NCBI GenBank assembly: GCA_964017185.1 | Contig: OZ024875.1 | Location: forward strand, 50,361,986 to 50,425,985 | DNA from: Rugalucina vietnamica | Taxonomy: Eukaryota; Mollusca; Bivalvia; Lucinida; Lucinidae | Reading direction: 5' to 3' | DNA length: 64,000 bases | Part shown: one piece after another, positions 1 to 11,075 of the stretch | Position numbering within the stretch: the stretch's first letter is position 1 | Layout of the letters: each line of letters starts with the position of its first letter | Position numbers and translations under genes: made by a program | Notes under the pieces: generated by a model | The model's input: the letters and a program-made list of their open reading frames with translations, nothing else | Told to the model about the DNA's origin: nothing | Databases searched by the model: none

Positions 1-580
1 AGAAAGCGCCCATAGTTGTTTGAACCTTTTTTTCAATTCCTTGTAACTATTTAGTTGCAAATAGAGATCTCGTCTCTCCTATCACTTTTATTCCTGGGCT
101 CTCTCATTTCACTCTGTTGTCCCTTTTTACACCATAACACAATAACAGTGTAACTGCCTGAATATGTTTATGTGCTAATGTGACGATGTGTTCGATTACA
201 ATTCATGAGCTTAGTATGATCAGAAGGAAAATAAATGACAATCACAAGTATTAAAAATTTGTTGACTAAAAACCTTGAAATCTAACACGTCTTACAGTTT
301 GCGCGCGGTGATAATACAATACAAATACAATAGTGACCATGATGTTCATTCTTTTTAATCTCTATATTCTTATGAATGATAGTTTGTATCTCTTCAATTT
401 ATATTCCTTATAATCTAATGCAGTATGATAGCTTTCAAGTATTACTCGAATGAAAAATGTCACACAAAAACATCAAATATCTGCATTTTATTTATAAAGT
501 AACATCATAGATATCGGATCTGTTATTTTGGTATATCACTTGATAATTTCCATGCATACAGTACAGTCTCACTGGGGTCT
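1..580. other. Unannotated AT-rich stretch
   Basis: No reading frame, repeat match within the window or RNA signal was recognised. The sequence is AT-rich with short homopolymer runs. Confidence 0.5.
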
Positions 581-581
581 A

Positions 582-725
582 AAAAGGTACAAGTAGGCAA
601 AGCCCGGATCAGGAAAAGTTGCAGTCAGAAAAAGATCCCCACTCCAAAAACCGAGGTGGGAAAAAACCAAATTAACAATCAGGTACCTATACCATGAAAA
701 CATATCGTAAGCCGAATGAGCAGCT
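582..725 (+). repeat. Dispersed repeat family R1, copy 1
   Basis: About 140 bp that recurs at 18238-18352 in the same orientation and at 60504-60642 in the opposite one. Shared landmarks are 'gtacaagtaggcaaag', a 'gatcaggaaaag' block and 'ggtgggaaaaaaccaaa'. The copies at 582 and 60504 also share the outer part ending in 'gccgaatgagcagcta'; the 18238 copy lacks it. A fragment of one end ('cctacttgtacctttttt') occurs twice near 42093-42130. It has no coding potential and its class is not known to me. Confidence 0.75.
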
Positions 726-849
726 ATTTTCCCAATAGGTGGCCACTCAGTTACCTAAACTTAACTAATTATATGAAAACATACACAAGGCGCCAACAGC
801 ACAAAAATTTTAAACACCAAGACATAAAACAAAAAGAACCACCACAGAA

Positions 850-1196
850 GTATCGCCTTGGAAAGCTGCATACAAAACATTGGTTCGTCCTCAGCTCGAG
901 TATGCAGCTCCTATTCGGCGCTCCCTATAATGATACTGAGACAGAGAAAGTGCAAAGGACAGCAGCCAGATGGGCCTGCAGGCGATGGAGGTACAGGAGT
1001 AGCGTCGACGATATGTTGGACGAACTCGAGTGGCCATCCCTGGAGGACCACAGGGTGAAGTCCTCCTTAACTTTCTTCTACAAGATTCACTCTGGTACAG
1101 TGTCCCATGATTCGCAATACGCAAGATACATGGCCTATAGTGATGCTCTGAAGCAATATAGGTCTTTGCAATGTACAGTTAAAATTTGTCTCGATA
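850..1196 (+). pseudogene. Non-LTR retrotransposon reverse-transcriptase 3' fragment, frameshifted
   Basis: The translation matches the C-terminal tail of LINE reverse transcriptases (jockey/CR1-like). 'YKTLVRPQLEYA' is read in the frame of base 865. 'TEKVQRTAARWACRRW' followed by 'SSVDDMLDELEWPSLEDHR' is read in the frame of base 716. A frameshift therefore lies near 920-940. The RT catalytic core, the endonuclease and the ORF start are all absent, as in a 5'-truncated dead insertion. It runs directly into a SINE-like segment. Family-level assignment is from motif memory; the exact clade is uncertain. Confidence 0.75.
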
Positions 1197-1490
1197 GGGT
1201 AATGGTTAGAGCGTCCGCTTCGGAATTCGATCCCGAGCCGCGTCATACCAAAGGCGTTAAAAATGGTACCAGTGGCTACCTTGCTTGGCGCACAGCATTC
1301 AAAAGGCAAACACTGGCTTCTCTTCTCTCAAAAAGATAACTTCAATGATGGGAATACAGTAAATATGTTAAGGTGATGGTTGGTGGTGGGCAGTGTAATT
1401 CTATCATTGGGGGCTCCTTACATCGTGTTTTAAACGAGATGCGCCGATAAGTCAACGGCAGAACACTACGAACATACATACATACATACG
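1190..1490 (+). mobile_element. tRNA-derived SINE-like element
   Basis: A tRNA-like head is visible: 'tggttagagcgtccgc' resembles box A, and 'aattcgatcccgag' resembles box B. A body follows ('gccgcgtcataccaaag', 'gctaccttgcttggcgc') of a type I associate with bivalve SINEs. The segment ends in a catacata-rich tail that also flanks the palindromic element inserted next to it. The box sequences are degenerate, so this copy is probably not transcribed. Confidence 0.6.
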
Positions 1491-1846
1491 TATGGGGTGC
1501 CGTTTTACTATTTATTCCCTATTTATGGATATCCATAATTCATTTTTGGATATCCATAATTCATTTTTGGATATCCATAATTATTTTGGATATCCATAAT
1601 TCATTTTTGTATATCCTAAAATCGATTTATGGATATCCTTAATTCGGCTGAATATTGGATATCCATATATCCTAAAATCGAATTATGGATATCCTAAAAT
1701 GCAATCCTATTTTTGGATATCCATAATTCGATTTAAGGATATCCTAAAATCGGGCTAATATTGGATATCCATAATTCGATTTATGGATATCCATAAATGA
1801 ATTATGGATATCCTAAAATAGGACTGTATTTTAGGATGCCCATAAT

Positions 1847-2931
1847 TATGGGGTGCCGTTTTACTATTTATTCCCTATTTATGGATATCCATAATTCATT
1901 TTTGGATATCCAAAATTCATTTTTGGATATCCAAAACTCATTTTTGGATATCCATAATTCATTTTTGGATATCCATAATTCATTTTTGGATATCCTAAAA
2001 TTGATTTATGGATATCCTTAATTCGGCTGAATACTGGATATCCATAAATTTATTTTAGGATATCCTAAAATCGAATTATGGATATCCTAAAATACAATCC
2101 TATTTTTGATATACATAATTCGATTTAAGGATATCCTAAAATTGGGCTAATATTGGATATCCATAATTCGATTTATGGATATCCATAAATGAATTATGGA
2201 TATCCTAAAATAGGACTGTATTTTAGGATATCCATAATTCATTAAAGGATATCCTTAAATCACAAAAATGATGTACGTGCCTAAGGGATACAATGATTTC
2301 TCCCTAGTCAGAGAATGGCGGCATCGGTGTGGTTGAATAAATAACTTTTTTTTTTCGTTCAGTTTTCGTTAGGAACCTTAGCGCATGCATATTACACGGG
2401 AGAAATCATTATAGAGAAGAAATATTTTTAAAAATGAATCATGGATATCCTAAAATCGATTTATGGATATCCTTAAATCAGATCATTTAAGGATATCCTA
2501 AGATATAATTATGGATATCCAAAAATCGAATTATGGATATCCTAAATTCAAGATTATTTTGGATATCCTAAAATACATTTAAGGATATCCTTAAATAAGC
2601 TGATTAAAGGATATCCATAATTCGATTTTTGGATATCCATAATTCATCGTGACTTTTGGATATCCAAAAATGTATTTCAGGATATCCATAATTCAATTAA
2701 GGATATCCATAATTCATTTAAGGATATCCATCATTCATTTATGGATATCCATAATTCATTTATAGATATTCATAATTCATTTTAGGATATCCAAAAATAT
2801 TAATGGATATCCTTAATTATTTTAGGATATCCATAAATGAATTAAGGGTATCCATAAATGAATTATAGATATCCTTAAATAAATTATGGATATCCAAAAA
2901 TAGGGAATAAATAGTAAAACGGCACCCCATA
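1847..2931. mobile_element. GGATATCC-palindrome element, inner nested copy
   Basis: It has the same termini as the outer copy: 'tatggggtgccg' at 1847 and 'cggcaccccata' ending at 2931. It is flanked by a direct 'cataat' on each side (about 1841-1846 and 2932-2937), which looks like a 6-bp target-site duplication. Removing the insert and one repeat restores the order seen inside the inner copy itself ('ggactgtattttaggat' followed by 'ccataattcatt'). This shows that one family member transposed into another. The inner copy carries an extra ~125-bp MITE-like insert at 2289-2413 that the outer copy lacks. Confidence 0.8.
2289..2413. mobile_element. Small MITE within the inner palindrome element
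   Basis: The ends are inverted: 'aatgatttctccc' at about 2292 and 'gggagaaatcatt' at about 2398-2410. The corresponding empty site is visible in the outer element near 2990 ('gcctaagggaatattttt'). The interior holds a T-run and no coding. The target duplication could not be fixed because of small differences at the edges. Confidence 0.65.
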
Positions 2932-3594
2932 CATAATTCATTTAAGGATATCCTTAAATCACAAAAAAATGATCTATGTGCCTAAGGGAATATTTTTAAA
3001 AATGAATTATGGATATCCAAAAATCGATTTATGGATATCCTTAAATCAGATCATTTAAGGATATCCTAAAATAGAATTATGGATATCCAAAAATCGAATT
3101 ATGGATATCCTAAAATCAGATCATTTAAGGATATCCTAAAATAGAATTATGGATATCCAAAAATCGAATTATGGATATCCTAAATTCAAGATTATTCTTA
3201 GATATCCTAAAGTACATTTAAGGATATCCTTAAATAAACTGATTTAAGGATATCCATAATTCGATTTTTGGATATCCAAAAATCGAATTATGGATATCCA
3301 TAATGCATCGGAATGTTTGGATATACAAAATGTGTTTTAAGATATCCATAATTCAATTATGGATATCCATAATTCATTTAAGGATATCCATATTTCATTT
3401 ATGGATATCCATTATTCATTTATGGATATCCATAATTCATTTCAGGATATCCAAAATATTAATGGATATCTTTAATTTGTTTAGGATATCCATAAATGAA
3501 TTAAGGATATCCATAAATGAATTATGGATAGATCTATCCTTAAATAAATTATGGATATCCAAAAATAGGAATAAATGGTAAAACGGCGCCCAAT

Positions 3595-4084
3595 ACATAC
3601 ATACATACATTTGGCGTCTGATTTTGGTGTCGGGTCCCGGGTGTTGGTTCCGTGTTTGACTTCCCCGTTTTCGTACTTTAGGGTAACCGCCAAAACATTC
3701 CGGTAATTACTGTGAAGTTCGGTTTGATTAAAAGAGGATGGAAAACCGAAAAATTCTACAGTGAAAGTTGTAAGAAAAAACAGATGTAAACGCTTCATAT
3801 TATAGCTGGGTAATGGCCATTAACATGTCAACGCATGCTTTTACCTTTTCCACCCCTCCAGTATTCGGCTAGAACGTATGATCTATCAAATCATTGCTCT
3901 GATATGTGAGGTTCAGCTTTCCTATTTTTTTTTTTATAAATTTACAATACAAGTACTAGCTTTGCTAAAATTGACCAAACTAAATATATTTATGTGAGAC
4001 ATACTCAGACAAAGAACCATTTAGCACTTAATTTTTCATTGCCAAAAATACAATTATCGACTTCAAGACTTTGAGAAGACTGTT
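3595..4084. other. Unannotated stretch
   Basis: After the catacata flank there is about 490 bp with no convincing reading frame and no match to other repeats in the window. Confidence 0.5.
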
Positions 4085-4640
4085 TTGGAAGGTCTGGCCA
4101 GAAATGGGACTGTTCATTATGATGATTCAGTGATAAACCGAAGGATCACTCACTGGGCGCCGGAATGGCTCAGCCGCTCAGGTGTTTCGTTCAGGAATTC
4201 TAAGCTACATAACCTATTCCATAGGTTGCAGGTTCACATCTCAGCATATGCCAAATATATTTGTTAAAAAACACCAGCATTTTATCAAGAAAAGGATGAA
4301 ATTGGTGATGTGCATTGTGTCTGGAAAAATGCAGGTTTCAATCTTATGGCAATTAAGAAAGCTGGCATAAAGACAAGGCTCATGACAAGCACAAAAATTC
4401 TTTCCAGTTTGTTCGTGCTAAGTTTAATCACTACAGTACTGACCCAACATGTTTGCTGTGTGATGAGAATTCAGAAGGTCATGAACTGTTCCTCCTGAGG
4501 TGTAGTTCCCTTTTAGAGAGCCATGATCGATTTATTAAGACTATTGAAAATGTTATCACAGTATCTTGGAGATGACGAGCAACAGGGTAAATTGTTGTGA
4601 CTCTGGAGTTGTTAGTTGCGCTGATTCTGAATTTTACAGC
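4085..4640 (+). pseudogene. LINE ORF2 C-terminal remnant with zinc-knuckle tail
   Basis: Three separate frames give pieces typical of the tail of a non-LTR retrotransposon ORF2. 'VLEGLARNGTVHYDDSV' lies near 4085. 'VWKNAGFNLMAIKKAGIK' lies near 4320-4380. 'DPTCLLCDENSEGHELFLL' with a following RC lies near 4440-4500, giving a C-X2-C-X(8-9)-H-X5-C knuckle. The frame changes near 4410, and about 100 bp of tRNA-like sequence sits between the first two pieces (4157-4260). It is a dead 3' fragment, different from the LINE tail at 850-1196. Confidence 0.7.
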
Positions 4641-4649
4641 AGTAGAGCT

Positions 4650-5530
4650 AAATTTGAGAGAACCCCAAAGGAAGGACTTTTTGTTTAAATTTGAATTTGT
4701 CGCCTCTACACTGTAAACGGGCTAGAATTTTGAATGACTTGAAACAAACATTTCTTAATGTTATTGTTGTGCAAGTTTATGTTTGAATTAAAAACATTTA
4801 TTCACAAACATGAATTTCTCTAGACAGTGGAGGAATTTACCAAGAACAACAACCCGACGGAATGAATGTGATATGTCTGTCGCTTTCCGAATATGTAGGG
4901 TTCACAGGCTTACTCCAGGAAGCTGAGGTGTGTCCTGGCTTTCCTTCACCCCAGGCAGCACTCCTCATTGTTGCATCTTGGGGGGAAAAAGGACTAAAAT
5001 AATCAGACATTACTTATCGATCAATCACTTTTAGATCATTCATCCATTATAATTGAAATTGGGAATGTTTTAGTGTTTTGAAATTGCTTTTAATTAAGAG
5101 TTTGTTAGATTGTTTGCTTTGGTCATTTAAAACACCAGAAAGTTTTCTGGTATTTGAAAACGGGTCCAGGATCCTTTGAATGGGGAATTTTTTTTCTCTG
5201 TCAATGCCTGAAATTGGGAATTTTGAATCAGTTGAGGTATAGAATTTGGAAATTTGACAACTTTATTACCAGTGTCGGAAGAAAAATAGATTTTTTTTTA
5301 ATTTTCTTTTTTCATTCTTTATCTGTTATTTATTTTCTCTCGAAATCTTTTTCAGTTGTGGAAAGCTCTGTTTTCACATAAGCTTGCCTGGATTGGGAAT
5401 TTTGAGCAAGATTTTCGGGAATATTAGGTTGGAAATTGGGAAAAATTGAGTGTTGGTGGCATTGGGTCCCATATTCGGCCTAGAAAAATCCCTGAACGCA
5501 TATCTGTGAAACTACAAAGTTTAATCACAT
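4650..5530. other. Unannotated stretch with diffuse 'gggaattttgaa' repeats
   Basis: No gene was seen. Between 5150 and 5460 the phrase 'tgggaattttgaa' and variants recur, suggesting an old repeat. It has no coding signal. Confidence 0.45.
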
Positions 5531-5860
5531 AAATTTTAAATGTTTGAAATAACATACATATTTATTAATCTATACTCACGATAATATTACTCTGCTACTC
5601 TCTCTATTCCCCCATGAACGCCGACTTATTACCAGCCGTGTAAGACGCCGATACGTTTGTAACCCGTGTGAAATCAACCACCGTAAAATCATGCAAGTCA
5701 TGAATCGATAACAGTAAACTTCCTCTTTTTGCGAGAAAATAAGTAAAGTACAGATATGCGGGGAGGCGGGAAGCAGAGTAATTGTCTGCTCGGGCCTATC
5801 GTAATATTATCGTGAGTATAGATTAATAAATATGTATGTTATTTCAAACATTTAAAATTT
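5531..5860. mobile_element. Short TIR element (deletion relative of the 6.4-kb element)
   Basis: Bases 5531-5590 and 5801-5860 are perfect inverted repeats of 60 bp. They contain the core 'actcacgataatattac'. Bases 5591-5730 are repeated, apparently exactly, in inverse orientation at 12085-12226, just inside the right end of the neighbouring long element. This is therefore probably a shortened, non-autonomous derivative of the same family. It abuts the left end of the long copy. Confidence 0.8.
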
Positions 5861-7493
5861 ATTACATCTAACTCACGATAATATTACTCTGCTAAACAGA
5901 TTTTATCTATAAGGATGGTGGGAATAATCTGGACTGAATGGAAAACAAGTCATAGACTTACCATTCGAACTAGGTTACAATAAGATTCGGTGTAGGAACA
6001 ACAGGGCTGGAAATGTCCATGGCAAAAGTAATGCACATGAAGCCAACCCGGAGATTGCCAAATTCGAGTCTACTAGTACTATGGCTGGGATACAGTCATA
6101 ATGAAAAGCCGCAATAATACGGCTATTTCACGCTAGAGATGACTCGGATTAGCGTCCAAACGGAAGCATTTGACAAAACGTTCTCACCAGAAAAGATGCC
6201 TACCTACGTTCAGAACAATTCAACAAGAAAAAGTTCAGAACGAGCCGAAAAAACGAAGTTTGTTGCAAGTCAACAATACTCGATTACACGTTCAAAACCG
6301 GAACCGGAATTTATCTCCAGTTGCATAGCAACAGAGACTGACTTCCGGAACACGGTATATACACGCAAAGAATAAAAACTTGGAGGTATGCGTATTCGAG
6401 ACCTTTCGATCCCAAGAACGCCACTGGAAAAAGGGCGCAAATAGCCGCTCTGCAATGGTAAGGAACCATTGTCGAGCAACGCTAGATATCACCAAAAAGG
6501 CGAAAAATAATCAAAATCAATGAGCTTCACAGTGAAACTAATTCACAGTGTATATTGAATACCTATGAATAAGAAACCTGTATAACATGTAAGACAATAA
6601 TGAGAACGGCAGACTACATTGTAGTCGGCAACAGAGAAAAACGATAAGACACGTGTCTGTCTAAAACAAGTCCTCATTATTAAGTTTGACATGTAAGAGA
6701 CAAAATTGTCCAATGCAGTCAAACTGAAAATGGCACAGATCTCAAAGAACATCTGTGTCCAATATAGCAATTTAGCTGCTGTATCAGAAAACAGTGATAC
6801 AGACGCTAAAAGAACCGGAAGTAGCAGAAAATTCTCGCTACTTTCCCAGGTAAAACAAAATGCAGCCAGAAAATTGTTCTGATCTGCAGGAAAAAAGGCA
6901 TAAACAGATAGCCTGTGACAAAAAGACAATTAATCAAAGACGTTGCCTAAGCTAACATCTAAATAAATGACTTTTCAAATTCTGAAAAATCAGAATAAAA
7001 ACCGTTCACGCTGTTTAGAAATGCAGAATGGCCCGAGTCTCTACAGAAACTCAAAGATCCCCCGAAGGATAGATCATATGCAATGTCTAAACAGATATAA
7101 AAAAAGGTTCAATATTTACTAAAAACATTGAAACATTCGTGAACTAGTTGGAAGCTGTCAGGAAATATTCTAAGATAGAGACTATCAGAATAGTAAACTG
7201 ACACAACCTGCAGAACAAAAACTGTGCAGGAAAGAAGAATCCTAAAATTGATGGTGTGACCATCAAGAAGAAACGCAGGAAACTAAGTCTTGCATAACCA
7301 ATCAGGATTCAATTATGTGTCTTCACTATAATTGGCAGAGTCAAGAATGAGACATAAAACATTGACTGTTAGCCAAAGCAAACACATCTATGAGAAGGGC
7401 AACCGGAATACCTCAGAATATACACTATTCCGAGTGGTAATCAGCCCTACTAAATAGCGAAATGGTATAATTCAGCAGATATATTACGAACAT

Positions 7494-7645
7494 AACCGAT
7501 AAAGACGCATGTCTATAGGTACCGGTTTAAGTAATGCCTTCTCGTACCAGTCTGTCAGACTGATAGGCATGACCGATAAGACACGTCTATAGGTTCTAGA
7601 CTACGTTATGCCTACTCGTACCAGTCTGTTAAACTGACAGGCATG
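7494..7645 (+). repeat. Tandem duplication, ~75-78 bp x 2
   Basis: Two adjacent diverged copies. Each begins near 'ccgataa', contains 'tctataggt' and 'ctcgtaccagtctgt', and ends 'aggcatg'. Each contains a short inverted repeat of the kind 'cagtctgtcagactg'. It lies inside the 6.4-kb element. Confidence 0.75.
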
Positions 7646-10600
7646 ACCGTCAAGTTCGAAATATCGCCCCCCCCCCTCCTTTTTCAAGAAGACAAAACTG
7701 TAACATGCTACAGATAGCAAGTGCTACAGAATAAAGCTTCCAGAAGGATTGAATTATACCCGCAATATGGGTCATCCAAATAAAGAAGAATGGACGAAAA
7801 CCATTTCTTCTTAAGGAGGGGAAAATAGTCAATACCACTGCTCTGTGAACTAACGAATTATGTAAATTGGTCAGAACAATGAAGGAACAAAATGCTATCG
7901 AAATACCAGGTAAACTAAGACTGGTGAAGTCCAAACAGCGAATTAAGACAGGTAATTCGTGATTGGCTAAAAAAGATAGCAATGCAGATTAAAACACACA
8001 TGGTAATACGACTCATGGGTGATCTGTTTACGACCAAGGTCTGATTAACTGAGATTGGTCGATAGGTTGAAGCCGAATTAACGACTTAAACCCTAGACAG
8101 AAACAGAAACACGCTGACGAGCCGAATTGAAAACATTATAAAAATTGACAATTCGGTCAGCATATAATCTGCATGTTCCATTGCAAGAACTATGACCGGA
8201 AACAATACTCCAGTTAATTCTTGCGCATACAAAAAGGACAATCCAAGAAACAAATCCTAAAAAGATGTTGTTTCAGAAGGAAATTCTTGGGAGCACATAC
8301 AAAAAGTCTTGAGGCCCCAAGGGAAAAGATTAAGGAACCTTTCCCCGTGAAAAGGAAAAGAGATATCTCATTGACAAGAAACTATTCCGGAAAGAACGTC
8401 AGGTCAATATAAGTAGCTCGCCCATACCTCGAAAGGCAGAAGAGCTGATACCAATGTTCCGTTGAGGAAAAAATGTGTATGCCCATTTAGTCAGAAAGTA
8501 TATTTCATGACCAACGAACCAATCAATGCTATAATTAGCTACTTCATAAGAATGAAATGATAGGTTGAATGGCATAAACTTCACAGATTCTACCTCTATT
8601 GAAGATTGAATCTTTGGTAGAAGTTGGGTATGTTCTCAGATAGATAGGAGAACTCCCCGCAGACACATGAACTGTATCTAGAACCTAAGTGAGACTACAG
8701 CTCCTAGATAAGACCAAAACGACTAGAGTCTCCAAGAAACTTAGTCGAAAAATGACTAACGTCATAAAATGGCCATATAAACATAATAAGCAGAAGCTGA
8801 AATCTCACAAAGACCCGAAGCCACAAGATGAGGTCTACCCTGTACAGAACACTAGCCCCAGGAACCCCCAGGCAATGTCTATACGAAGGTGCATGATAAC
8901 CCTCAAAGGAAGTCCCCACTACCTTGTTATGATATACAAGGAACTGCAACATTCCGTGGAAGCTTTCAGCTTACGAAATAGCAGTGGCATTCCTGCCCAG
9001 AAGCATTTAATGGGCAAGAATGGGACGAAGGACGAATATGAATACATTGAAAATTACATCAATGAATCATGAAATAACATGGCTGCTAGCACGAACTGAT
9101 ACGTTCTGTGCGAAGTCAGTGTTGAAACGTACAGCGAGGGATGCAAGATAAAACCCCGCCAAACGTGCTCAACGGTGTATTCAAGCAGAACACGTACTAA
9201 AAAGAAACATGCCTGCGCCGAATACAAAACAACTCCCCAAGCTTCCAAGTTTGCGAAACTGAAGCACAGGGAAGATAACTCCTGTTTGAACTTCAAATAT
9301 GAAGGAACAAGAGATGACAGGAAAACATGAACCGCCCGGTAATCGGTCATTAGACTTAACCGGGATGTATGCAAGGAACAACTATTGTAATTTGCATAAA
9401 AGAATACCTGGCAACATAAAGATGGACACCTCTTATTCAACATTCAAAGTCAGACTACTCAACAAAGAGCTAGATGATCTTATAAGTTGAATAAGAAAAC
9501 GATTCCAATTAAAAAGTTAGTAAAATAACTTTGTATGGAATCATAAAAAGAAAATAAACATAGTACAATGTAACTATGTTATCTTCATCAAATGTAAAGT
9601 AACTCTTACAATCCGAAGACTGTTATGTTACCATAACAAATGTCCAACCAATTTTGACAAAGAAACTGATCTCGGATCTATAGTCACGATCAGGTCTTAG
9701 CCAAATATTGAATTTCAGGTGTAGAGATCCTGTAATTCAAATAGCGGGGAACAAATTTGTCTTAAAAATGTGCACCCGAGGAAGAAGCAAGCAAACTGAT
9801 GCTGCTCTTAAAAATGAGACCCTGATTATTTCATCAGTAGTATGAAATAAATAAGTCTCTCGGCTACCAGAAAGAGTATTTCGTAAACTAATTATTAGCG
9901 AAATAAACTGTGGTCTGGTTGTACCCCGTGCGTCTTAGGTGCACGTTCATAATAAAGTGCCCCAAGAAAATTGCCACCAAGCACATGGGATGGTGTCAAA
10001 ATAAAAGGTACAAATCGTCATGAGACACGTGAGATAATCCACTGACACATGACAAAAAGGAGAACGATCTGCATAAAACGAGATCTTCTCACGTAGTACG
10101 ATGTACGAATGGGAGCCGAAGGTACCCAAAACCATGGCTCAAGGAGAAAGAAAATGCCTCAATTAGAATTGAAACTACGCAACAAACGAGTGTACAATTC
10201 CAATGGCAAGGCAAATAACTATCGTACAAGCGATAAGGGCTGACCATGGCTCGTTGTGAGCCGTGGCAAGCGATGTTCAGAAATGAAGTCGAGATATAGA
10301 AATCAGCGCTTCCTACTGAACATTTCCCGTTATACACGGTGATAAAAACCGTGCATCGGAAATAAACTTGAAATTGTATGAGTCATTGAAATGATCTAAA
10401 AACATTCTAAGTTTCCAGACTGACACAACCTGCTGGTGTCACTGGACAAATTAAGGAATCGGCTCAAACTACGTTACGACGAGCGTAATTCCAAAAAGAA
10501 GCCGCAAGTTAGCCGTATCATCTGATATCAGAACAACGGTTCTAACAATAAGCGCCTCAATGCCTGTAACTACACATGCATTCAGTGGTTACAAAGCAAA

Positions 10601-10867
10601 ATGTGTGCAATGCTCGAACTTAGCCAGACGACAACACAAAATGCAATCGAATGGCTTCGAAAGACATGAGCATTTCCATTAGCGTGTGCTACACCCTTAA
10701 GAAGCTCTTCTGTGCACTTGGCAGTCACTTGCATACAATCGTTTGCAAGGCATCTATCGTGCACCAGACGATGGACATACGAGCCGCCATTAGCTCAGAG
10801 CTCGTGTTGAGCGGAAAGCCACTCATCGTCTAGTGTTGCTCGAGCAAAGACTGCACACGAGTTAAAC

Positions 10868-11075
10868 TCGTCGACGCTAGAAGCGAGTGCAAGCAAACGC
10901 CTAGCATCTAAAAGAGCACACAAGCCAATGCTCGCCCGAGTTCGCAACACTCGAGGCGTGCAATGAAGCCGTCGACGCTCGAAGCGAGTGCAAAGCAAAC
11001 GCCTAGCATCTAAAAGAGCACACAAGCCAATGCTCGCCTGAGTTCGCAACACACGAGGCGTGCAATGTAGCCGTC
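10868..11075 (+). repeat. Tandem duplication, ~104 bp x 2, GC-richer than its surroundings
   Basis: Two close copies sharing 'gtcgacgct', 'agcgagtgca', 'aaacgcctagcatctaaaag' and 'gcgtgcaatg'. They explain the repeated look of the 111-codon minus-strand frame over this site, which I do not regard as a gene. Confidence 0.8.

Larger units (their letters stand above)
1491..3594. mobile_element. GGATATCC-palindrome element, outer copy (interrupted)
   Basis: An element with inverted termini: the left end begins 'tatggggtgccg' and the right end reads 'cggcgcccaata'. The matching part of the two ends extends over about 40 bp, into 'ttactatttattccctattt'. Almost all of the interior is the palindrome GGATATCC, repeated about every 15-25 bp with A/T-rich linkers of the kind 'ataattcattt' or 'taaaatcgaatta'. 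There are dozens of copies. A second copy of the same element sits inside it (1847-2931). Without that copy the outer element is about 1.0 kb. The flanks on both sides are catacata repeats. It has no coding potential. Confidence 0.85.

Noticed and set aside
1797-2021. 74-codon ORF rich in 'SFLDIHN' repeats, and similar at 3303-3581
   Set aside because: Direct translation of GGATATCC-type repeats, non-coding by context.
4157-4260. Possible tRNA gene ('tggctcagccgctcagg', 'ggttcacatct')
   Set aside because: Box-like pieces are present but no cloverleaf or acceptor stem could be drawn; more likely a decayed SINE head inside a LINE remnant.
8689-9072. 127-codon plus-strand ORF in the 6.4-kb element
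   Set aside because: Lys/Asn-rich composition follows the A-rich strand; no motif, and lengths like this are expected in A-rich sequence.
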